DNA from: Candidatus Dormiibacterota bacterium
Lineage (GTDB): Bacteria; Chloroflexota; Dormibacteria; Aeolococcales; Aeolococcaceae
Assembly: GCA_019234035.1 (NCBI GenBank)
Contig: JAFALX010000140.1
Span: 1-12,551 of the forward strand
DNA length: 12,551 bases
Direction: 5' to 3'
Both the position numbers and the translations under genes were made by a program. Position 1 is the stretch's first letter. Every line of letters begins with the position of its first letter. The notes beneath the pieces are model-generated. The model was not told where the DNA came from. It did no database searches and saw only the letters and a list, made by a program, of their open reading frames with translations. Below, in pieces: positions 7,317 through 12,344 of this stretch.

Positions 7317-8471
7317 TTACGCAGCGGGCGCGCGCGTCTCGCTCATCGCCGCGACGAGCGCGCGACGGTCGGGGAAGAGCTGCGCAAGGCGCGTGGGCAG
7401 CGGGATGCCCATGTCGAACAGCCGGTCGATGATGCGCGGACGGATGCCGGTGGGGTTGAACTCACCGATGATCTTGCCGGTCTGCGGATCGGCGCCCTTC
7501 GACTCGAACTTGAAGACTTCCTGCATGGTGATCATCTCGCCTTCCATACCGATCACCTCGCAGATGCTCACCACCTTGCGGGAGCCGTCCTTGAGTCGGT
7601 TGAGCTGGATGATCAAGTTGATCGCGCCCGCGATCTGCTGGCGGATGGCCTTCAGCGGCAGGTCCATGCCCGCCATCAGCACGAGCGTCTCGAGACGGGA
7701 GAGCGTCTCGCGTGGCGAGTTGGCGTGCACGGTCGTCAGCGAGCCGTCGTGACCGGTGTTCATCGCCTGCAGCATGTCCAGCGCCTCACCGCCGCGGCAC
7801 TCGCCGACGACGATGCGATCCGGCCGCATGCGCAGCGAGTTGATCACGAGGTCGCGGATCGGGATGCGTCCTTCGCCGTTGACGTCCGGCGGGCGCGCCT
7901 CCATGCGGCACACGTGCTCCTGGTGCAGCTGGAGCTCGGCCGCGTCCTCGATGGTGACGATTCGCTCGTCGATCGGGATGAAGCCGGAGCACACGTTGAG
8001 CAGGGTCGTCTTTCCGGTACCAGTTCCACCGGAGACCACGATGTTTGCGCGTGCGAGCACGCAGGCCTGGATGAAGGATGCCGCCTCGGTCGACAGCGTG
8101 CCGAACCCGATGAGGTCGTTGACCTGGTACGGATCCTTGCTGAACTTACGAATGGTCAGGATCGGACCGTCCAGCGCAATGGGCGGGATGGCCGCGTTGA
8201 CGCGGGAGCCGTCGAGCAGGCGTGCGTCGCAGAGCGGGGAGCGCTGGTCGATGCGGCGTCCGACGGACGAGACGATGGTCTCGATCACGCGCATGAGGTG
8301 CGACTCGTCGTCGAACCGGATGTCGGTGAGAAGGATCTTGCCCTTGCGCTCCACGTAGACCATCTCCGGCCCGTTGACCATGATTTCGGTGAGGCTGTCA
8401 TCCTCGACCAGGGGGCGCAGCGGCCCCAGCGCTTCGACGTATCGCGGATCCATCCCGTTGCCGACGGTCAC
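7317..8471 (-). CDS. cpaF: Second CpaF/TadA-type ATPase, lacking the N-terminal helical domain
   Basis: A 384-residue paralogue of the convergent neighbour. It begins only 14 residues before the LGPL..L..D.S.TEIM block that sits at about residue 154 in the larger protein, so the N-terminal helical region is missing. The core is intact: Walker A GGTGTGKT (148-155), TIEDAAELQL (173-182), RIVVGECRGGEA (219-230) and GHDGSLTTVHAN (240-251). The C-terminus (GADPQTGKIIGEFNPTGIRPR onward) ends in a helical tail. The GTG at 8471 is preceded by GAGGTGAT with ideal spacing and by an in-frame TGA 12 bases upstream, so the short N-terminus is genuine; only an ATG at codon 7 is an alternative. The stop is 10 bases from the convergent stop, with no room for a separate terminator. 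It may be the opposing or partner motor to the first ATPase (inference). Confidence 0.94.
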   Translation of the reverse strand: MTVGNGMDPRYVEALGPLRPLVEDDSLTEIMVNGPEMVYVERKGKILLTDIRFDDESHLMRVIETIVSSVGRRIDQRSPLCDARLLDGSRVNAAIPPIALDGPILTIRKFSKDPYQVNDLIGFGTLSTEAASFIQACVLARANIVVSGGTGTGKTTLLNVCSGFIPIDERIVTIEDAAELQLHQEHVCRMEARPPDVNGEGRIPIRDLVINSLRMRPDRIVVGECRGGEALDMLQAMNTGHDGSLTTVHANSPRETLSRLETLVLMAGMDLPLKAIRQQIAGAINLIIQLNRLKDGSRKVVSICEVIGMEGEMITMQEVFKFESKGADPQTGKIIGEFNPTGIRPRIIDRLFDMGIPLPTRLAQLFPDRRALVAAMSETRAPAA

Positions 8472-8474
8472 CTG

Positions 8475-8482
8475 ATCACCTC
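8475..8482 (-). promoter_or_regulatory. Strong SD fixing the second CpaF start
   Basis: GAGGTGAT on the minus strand, with its GAGG core 7 bases before the GTG at 8471, just after an in-frame TGA (8483-8481). It shows that the short N-terminus is not an annotation artefact. Confidence 0.75.
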
Positions 8483-8491
8483 ACTAGGCGT

Positions 8492-8533
8492 GCTGAGTTG
8501 CATCCGCCCTGAATTGTCCGGGGGGTACTCAGC
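8492..8533. promoter_or_regulatory. Stem-loop / inverted repeat in the leader of the second CpaF gene
   Basis: GCTGAGT (8492-8498) and ACTCAGC (8527-8533) are perfect 7-base inverted arms. Inside them CCGCCC (8504-8509) can pair with GGGGGG (8520-8525) over 5 of 6 positions. On the minus strand this would be a leader hairpin ending 10 bases before the SD. It could equally be a pair of operator half-sites for the divergent genes. Confidence 0.4.
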
Positions 8534-8596
8534 GGCCGCGGGATCGGGCAACTGCTTCGATACACGATCTTTGCCGTGAAACGACGGGACCGCCGT

Positions 8597-8602
8597 TACG
8601 AT
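8597..8602 (+). promoter_or_regulatory. Candidate -10 box for the acidic hypothetical gene
   Basis: TACGAT fits TAnnnT and lies 9 bases before the preferred GTG start at 8612. No convincing -35 is visible at the right spacing. It supports leaderless expression from 8612 but is short enough to occur by chance. Confidence 0.35.
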
Positions 8603-8611
8603 CGTTGCGCT

Positions 8612-9085
8612 GTGGCTCTCCTGGATCCCACGACCGTCGAAGAGGAAGAGGACGGCTGGTTCGGCGACGGAAGCGCGTTCGATTCCGGCGAGGACCTCGC
8701 CGCCGCGCTGATGAACCTCGCCGGCAGGCCGGTCGCCCGCACCGCGGTCGCCGACGAGGAGGCAGGCTCGTCGGTCTTCGAGGAGCATCAGCGCAGCAAC
8801 GACATGATCTTCGAGTTGCTGACCCGCGCCACGGGCGAGATCAGGAGCCTCGAGGTCACGGCGCCCCCGCGCAAGTGGTCCTCCGACGGACAGGCGCACA
8901 CCTGGACCGAGCGCAAGCCCGGATCGATGTCGCTCCCGGCGCGCAAGCCCGGCAAGACCGGGTGGTCGATCCGCAGCTCGGTGCTGCTGCTGCAGCGCGC
9001 TGAAGAGGTGCTGATCACCCTGCGCGAGGAAGCGGTCGACAGCTCCTTGACCCACGCCGCGCGCGCGATAAACCGGACGAGGTAA
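8612..9085 (+). CDS. Hypothetical acidic protein, family not recognised
   Basis: A 157-residue soluble protein that I do not recognise. Its N-terminus is acidic (VEEEEDGWFGDGSAFDSGEDL), a helical stretch follows (about 26-82), then a basic Pro/Lys/Trp region (86-118: PPRKWS, WTERKPGS, ARKPGKTGW) and a closing amphipathic helix (120-156). There is no signal peptide or membrane segment. The frame opens with a GTG at 8576, but codons 8576-8611 are Arg-rich with low third-position GC, unlike the rest. TACGAT, a good TAnnnT -10, lies 9 bases before the GTG at 8612, so I prefer 8612 and a leaderless mRNA. It is divergent from the second CpaF gene, and its last 71 bases overlap the convergent membrane-protein gene. 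The long open frame on the opposite strand (8468-9148) is Arg-rich shadow. Confidence 0.68.
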   Translation: MALLDPTTVEEEEDGWFGDGSAFDSGEDLAAALMNLAGRPVARTAVADEEAGSSVFEEHQRSNDMIFELLTRATGEIRSLEVTAPPRKWSSDGQAHTWTERKPGSMSLPARKPGKTGWSIRSSVLLLQRAEEVLITLREEAVDSSLTHAARAINRTR

Positions 9086-9434
9086 CTCGCCCCTCCGCGG
9101 CGGTCGCGGCCTCTCTCTCCCTGTCCTCGGCGTCACGTATTGCGTCACGGCGGCGCATCACCGAGTAGACGTTGTCGAGCGTCGGCGGGATGCCGCGGCG
9201 CAGCACCTCGATGACCGCCTCAGGGTCGATGGAGCCCGGGTGAGCCAGCGCTGCGGCGCGCGCGGCTTCCTCGGCTTCGCGGCGCGCCTCGGCGAGGTTC
9301 AACCGCAGCTTCTTGATCTTCTGCGACTGCACGATGATGAGCACGAACCCGACGAGTGCGAGCGCACCGACGACGATTGCGTCGTGGTCGACGATCGCCT
9401 GAAGTATGGTTCGCCACCAGACGGTTGCGGTCAT
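9015..9434 (-). CDS. Small membrane-anchored coiled-coil protein
   Basis: A 139-residue protein. One membrane helix (about 18-36, AIVVGALALVGFVLIIV) is followed by a basic stop-transfer and a charged heptad-like helix (37-64, KIKKLRLNLAEARREAEEAAR). A short globular or helical part (68-95, SIDPEAVIEVLRRGIPPTLDNVYSVM), a second charged helix (93-112) and an Arg/Ser tail complete it. The orientation is probably N-out, C-in, because positive charges follow the helix. The start ATG at 9434 overlaps the TGA of the 531-residue protein gene (ATGA), so the two should be made together. The frame is open further upstream, but there it is the His/Arg-rich shadow of that gene. Its 3' end overlaps the convergent gene by 71 bases. 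Family not recognised; a membrane tether or scaffold role is inference. Confidence 0.78.
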   Translation of the reverse strand: MTATVWWRTILQAIVDHDAIVVGALALVGFVLIIVQSQKIKKLRLNLAEARREAEEAARAAALAHPGSIDPEAVIEVLRRGIPPTLDNVYSVMRRRDAIRDAEDREREAATAAEGRVTSSGLSRARRGSRSCRPLPRAG

Positions 9435-11026
9435 GCGCCGCAGAGCCTGTCGGTGGCGTGGACCTGCATCTCGCGGGTCATGGTGTAGACGGCGGTGGAG
9501 TCGTGTCCGGGAATGGTCATGCGACGGATCGTCTCGATGGTCGTGATGAAGGCTTCGACGGCAGACTTGGTGCCGAGAATGCATTCAGTGACTGCGGCCG
9601 CATCGTTTTCGCCGAGCCAGGCAACGCCGATCGCGACGAGCTCGCCACGAACCTCGTCGTAATCGACCCAGCTCGACGTGTCAACGCCCGAAGACGGCGC
9701 GATGCCGGCTTCGGGCTCGAACGCAGTGCCGGCCGCGGACTCCGCCCGAGCCCCGTAGTCATCGGGGCCGGCAACCTCCGCCGCCGGCTCGTACCCAGCA
9801 CGGGTCGCGGGCTCGGTTTCCCGGTCAGACCCGCCTGGCGCCGGTGTCTTGGGATCGCGCGCGTTCCAGCCCGTGCTTTCGTTCTCTGCGCGCTCGAACG
9901 GTGCGGTGGTCGGAGTGTCCTGAAACGCGAAGGCATCGAACGGGTCGTAGCGGTCTTCGGCCTCGTCGGTCGCCTGAGGCGGTGACGGCGCTGACGGCGC
10001 AACGGGCGGCGATGGCGCCGACGGCGCGACGGCGGCGCCGCCCGGAACGCCGGCGCGCGAGCTCTGCGGCCTGCGGCCCTTGCGCTGGAGCACGCGCAGC
10101 GTCGTCCCCGGCCGCCGCATCGCGTCGAGCAATTGATCCGTGGAGGTCACGGGAATCGGTTCGGTCGACGTGTAGACCGCAACCGGCTTGCCGGCGCTGA
10201 ACAGACCCACCGCGCGCAGCGGTCCTTCGATGAGCAGCGCGTGATCCTCGCGGTCCTGCTCGAGTGATGTCACGAGCGCGGACGCGTCCACCCAGGCGGT
10301 TGCGATCGGTTCGCCGCGGGGGAGCCGCCACAGCATGGGAATGGCCTCGGCGACGTCGATGCCGTCGAGCGCGTAGACGGCGATCGTTCCGTCGCGTGCA
10401 CCGAGCAGCGCCATCGCCGCGGTCTCGCCGCGTGCGTGGTCGGCGCTGTCGACCCATACCGCGTCGATGAGGTCGCCATCGCGCACCACGCCGGCGCCGT
10501 GCAGGCGCGGCCCGCTGAGCACGACGAGCGCCGAGTCCAGCGACCCGATGCGCTCGCGCAGCCCTGCGTCCTGCGCCGGCGTCGCCGGCCAGACGACGTC
10601 ACCACTCGGCAGCAGCGGAAAACTGTCGACATCGAAGCCGAGGTCCGGCGAGTCGTCGAACCCCTCCATCCACGATGTCGCGTCGCCGTCACGCTCCGCG
10701 ACGTCGCTGTTGCCCCCGACGAGCTCGGCGATCGGCTCGGTGATCTCGTCGACGCTGATGTTGAGCGAGTCCTGCGGCGACATGACGCGGCGCCAGTCGC
10801 CGACTGTGAACTGCGAAGGAAGAGTGTGGAGCAGCGCATCGAGCGCCGCCTCGCCGCTCAGGTTCGTTCCGCTTGACTCGTACGTGGCGTGCGACGGCTG
10901 GCCGAAGACCATGAAGATGGTGGCCGACCCACCATCCCACTCGATGTCGAAGGCGCCGCTTAGATAGTCGTCCTTCGCCTTCGCAAGCTGTCGCAGGAGT
11001 TTGACATGTGGCGCTGCGATGGCCAT
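9431..11026 (-). CDS. DUF4388/PatA-N-like repeat protein with disordered linker
   Basis: A 531-residue soluble protein. Residues 22-80 (LSGAFDIEW, TIFMVFGQPSHATY, GEAALDALL, FTVGDW) match the pattern of DUF4388, the PatA N-terminal domain. Residues about 163-222 (LHGAGVVRDGDLIDAVWV, GETAAMALLGARDGTIAVYAL) and about 264-314 (LLIEGPLRAVGLFSAGKPVAVYT, DQLLDAMRRPGTTLRVL) repeat the same order of strand, G..., strand and ALL-type helix more loosely. Residues 320-452 are a Pro/Ala/acidic linker with a nine-residue tandem repeat, VAPSAPSPP. Residues 453-531 form a compact C-terminal domain (ELVAIGVAWLGENDAAAV, IRRMTIPGHDS, MTREMQVHATDRL) that I cannot name. The ATG at 11026 has no SD; GATAAT sits 6 bases upstream, which suggests a leaderless mRNA. 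It is coupled to the membrane coiled-coil gene and divergent from the ParA gene. The DUF4388 call is by eye. Confidence 0.82.
   Translation of the reverse strand: MAIAAPHVKLLRQLAKAKDDYLSGAFDIEWDGGSATIFMVFGQPSHATYESSGTNLSGEAALDALLHTLPSQFTVGDWRRVMSPQDSLNISVDEITEPIAELVGGNSDVAERDGDATSWMEGFDDSPDLGFDVDSFPLLPSGDVVWPATPAQDAGLRERIGSLDSALVVLSGPRLHGAGVVRDGDLIDAVWVDSADHARGETAAMALLGARDGTIAVYALDGIDVAEAIPMLWRLPRGEPIATAWVDASALVTSLEQDREDHALLIEGPLRAVGLFSAGKPVAVYTSTEPIPVTSTDQLLDAMRRPGTTLRVLQRKGRRPQSSRAGVPGGAAVAPSAPSPPVAPSAPSPPQATDEAEDRYDPFDAFAFQDTPTTAPFERAENESTGWNARDPKTPAPGGSDRETEPATRAGYEPAAEVAGPDDYGARAESAAGTAFEPEAGIAPSSGVDTSSWVDYDEVRGELVAIGVAWLGENDAAAVTECILGTKSAVEAFITTIETIRRMTIPGHDSTAVYTMTREMQVHATDRLCGA
9977..10030 (-). 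repeat. Two-copy 27-bp tandem repeat in the linker of the DUF4388-like protein
   Basis: Units 9977-10003 and 10004-10030 agree at 22 of 27 bases and each encode VAPSAPSPP-type residues of the disordered linker. The mismatches lie mainly at wobble positions, which suggests an old duplication kept at the protein level. Confidence 0.65.
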
Positions 11027-11046
11027 GGGCGGATTATCCTGGGCAG
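11027..11046. promoter_or_regulatory. Bidirectional leaderless promoter with a shared -10 element
   Basis: Only 20 bases separate the two divergent start codons. They contain GGATTATCC, whose arms GGAT/ATCC are symmetric about the central T. Reading +, TATCCT (11035-11040) lies 6 bases before the GTG at 11047. Reading -, GATAAT (11038-11033) lies 6 bases before the ATG at 11026. The identical distances, the absence of any SD and the lack of space for a leader all argue for two leaderless transcripts from overlapping -10 boxes. No clear -35 is visible for either. Confidence 0.6.
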
Positions 11047-11823
11047 GTGCCTGCAGAGATCATCACGATCGCGTCGCTAAAGGGTGGCGTCGGCAAGACA
11101 ACTAGCAGCTACGCGCTCGCTGCAGCTGCTGCCGACGGGGGTTTGCGCGTCATCGCCATCGACCTGGACCCCACCGGAGGATTGAGCAACGCGCTCGAAA
11201 AAGCCAAGCGCACGGCGACGATCGCCGACGTGCTCCACGAGCGTGTGTCGATTCAGGACGCGCTGATGGACCACCCGCTGGGGATCAAGGCCGTGGCGTC
11301 GCACCGCAGCCTCAACGAGGACAACCCCACCGAGGAGCAGCTGCGACGGATCGTCGGCGGCCTCAGCGACGACTTCGACCTCGTTCTTCTTGACACGCAC
11401 CCGCACGAGCCGTCGTTGCTGGGGCCCATGGCAGTCGCAGACAGGATTGTCATACCAACTGCGCTCGATATCCTGTCGCTCCGCGCCGCTGCGCTGACGG
11501 TCGGACTGGCCCAGCAGCTCGAGGTGCTCGAGCGCATTCGGGGCATAATTGTCACCAACGTCAAGCGGCCGATGTCGCGCATCACCGAGTCGCTCCTCAA
11601 CGGGCTGTCGCTGAGCGGTCTCGCGTTCGACACCGTGCTGTGGTACTCGCCGGGCTGGATCCTGGCGACGTCCGGGCGCGGCGAGCTGCCCGACCAGGAC
11701 CTGCTGGCGCAGAGCAAGATGCTGCTGCGCGAGGTGGCGGTGCGGCCGGTCCCCGAGGAGGCGCTGCGCCAGTTCATCAGCATGGCGCAGGGCCGGCGCC
11801 CTCGCGAAGCCGCGACCCGCTGA
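11047..11823 (+). CDS. ParA/MinD-family ATPase (orphan, Soj-like)
   Basis: A 258-residue deviant-Walker ATPase. The motif KGGVGKTT (12-19) has the signature lysine K12 and Walker lysine K17. Walker A' is AIDLDPTGGLSN (37-48). The Walker B/switch II region reads LVLLDTHPHEPSL (112-124), where most relatives have DTPP, so H118 and H120 are unusual. IVIPTALDILSLRA (134-147) and GIIVTNV (166-172) match the ParA fold. Such proteins dimerise on ATP, bind nucleoid DNA or membrane, and position cargo (chromosomes, plasmids, chemosensory arrays, pili). There is no C-terminal amphipathic MinD-type helix and no ParB next to it, so it is probably a cargo-positioning ParA. The GTG at 11047 was chosen because the fold starts there and TATCCT precedes it by 6 bases; the frame upstream (from 11008) overlaps the divergent gene. 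Confidence 0.9.
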   Translation: MPAEIITIASLKGGVGKTTSSYALAAAAADGGLRVIAIDLDPTGGLSNALEKAKRTATIADVLHERVSIQDALMDHPLGIKAVASHRSLNEDNPTEEQLRRIVGGLSDDFDLVLLDTHPHEPSLLGPMAVADRIVIPTALDILSLRAAALTVGLAQQLEVLERIRGIIVTNVKRPMSRITESLLNGLSLSGLAFDTVLWYSPGWILATSGRGELPDQDLLAQSKMLLREVAVRPVPEEALRQFISMAQGRRPREAATR

Positions 11824-11856
11824 CGCGCTGATCCGCTGGAGGGCGCGGGCCCCGCT

Positions 11857-11876
11857 GTCCGCGACCGGTACCGGAC
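11857..11876. repeat. GC-rich inverted repeats downstream of the ParA-type gene
   Basis: GTCCG (11857-11861) and CGGAC (11872-11876) can pair around a 10-base loop, and the loop side holds the perfect palindrome CCGGTACCGG (11865-11874). GCGGG/CCCGC arms around one C lie just before (11845-11855). No T-run follows, so this may be an operator or a weak factor-independent stop. Confidence 0.35.
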
Positions 11877-11902
11877 CCGTTACTCCCGCGTCACGGTCGG
11901 CT

Positions 11903-11914
11903 GGGGATTTCCCC
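11903..11914. promoter_or_regulatory. GGGGA-TT-TCCCC inverted repeat, operator-like
   Basis: Perfect 5-base arms around TT lie at the -35 distance (17-18 bases) from the TACTAT box at 11929. The site could be bound by a dimeric regulator, or be chance in GC-rich DNA. Confidence 0.35.
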
Positions 11915-11928
11915 ACAGATCGCACCAA

Positions 11929-11934
11929 TACTAT
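11929..11934 (+). promoter_or_regulatory. -10 box of the small gene at 11943
   Basis: TACTAT matches TAnnnT exactly (5 of 6 to TATAAT) in an AT-rich island that stands out from its surroundings, 8 bases before the GTG at 11943. No SD lies between, so the transcript is probably leaderless. The island also holds CAATTG with flanking CTAT/TAGT, a quasi-palindrome over the start site. Confidence 0.55.
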
Positions 11935-11942
11935 CAATTGTA

Positions 11943-12284
11943 GTGAACGCGCCAGATACCGCCCAACGCGAAGCACAGCGGCTGGGGCTGGAACCGGGCC
12001 AGCTGTACAGGCTGGCTCACACACAGGGCATCCACCAGGCGCGGCGTGTGATCCGCAGCCTCGTGGTCTTCGTCGGGGCATCCACGCGACGGCAGTGGGA
12101 CGGGACACTCGTGACGTGTCTCGAGTTCACGCGGCCACAGGGGCGGCCGCTGTCCTTGCTCGCTGCGCAGGTGGTGGAGGCACGGGCGGCGACGCGCAAT
12201 GAGAGCGGCCAGGTCGTCCTCATTGCGCCGCCACTCGCCGCGCGCCGCCGGGGGAGCCGGCGCCGCATCCGGCGCGTCGCGTAG
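11943..12284 (+). CDS. Small hypothetical protein with basic C-terminus
   Basis: A 113-residue protein, family not recognised. Residues 6-35 look helical (AQREAQRLGLEPGQLYRLAHTQGIHQARRV) and could be a small DNA-binding or dimerisation unit. Residues 36-97 look like a beta-rich core (RSLVVFVGAS, WDGTLVTCLEFT, SLLAAQVVEARAAT, GQVVLIAPP). The last 14 residues are a highly basic tail (RRRGSRRRIRRVA). No membrane segment is seen. Third codon positions are GC-rich as in the neighbours, and a good -10 box precedes the GTG, which supports it over the overlapping minus-strand open frame (11934-12314). It is read in the same direction as the ParA-type gene, 119 bases after it, but appears to have its own promoter. 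Nucleic-acid binding through the tail is inference. Confidence 0.62.
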   Translation: MNAPDTAQREAQRLGLEPGQLYRLAHTQGIHQARRVIRSLVVFVGASTRRQWDGTLVTCLEFTRPQGRPLSLLAAQVVEARAATRNESGQVVLIAPPLAARRRGSRRRIRRVA

Positions 12285-12344
12285 CGCCCGGCGCGCTGCG
12301 ATCGCCGGCTTCACGACCTCCTCAAACCCGGCACACTATTCCGC

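Noticed and set aside
8468..9148. 226-residue minus-strand open frame opposite the acidic hypothetical gene
   Set aside because: Its composition (Arg/Gly/Ala-rich, no domain) is that of an antisense shadow; the + frame has the proper third-position GC bias.
9435..9584. N-terminal extension of the membrane coiled-coil protein
   Set aside because: It is His/Asp/Arg-rich shadow of the 531-residue gene. The ATGA overlap at 9431-9434 gives a natural start directly before the membrane helix.
11001..11006. Perfect TTGACA -35 hexamer before the ParA-type gene
   Set aside because: It is 28 bases from TATCCT and no acceptable -10 lies at 16-19 bases. It lies inside the divergent coding region and is probably chance.
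11934..12314. 126-residue minus-strand open frame opposite the small gene at 11943
   Set aside because: No promoter or SD, and shadow-like composition. The + strand frame has a near-consensus -10 directly before its start.
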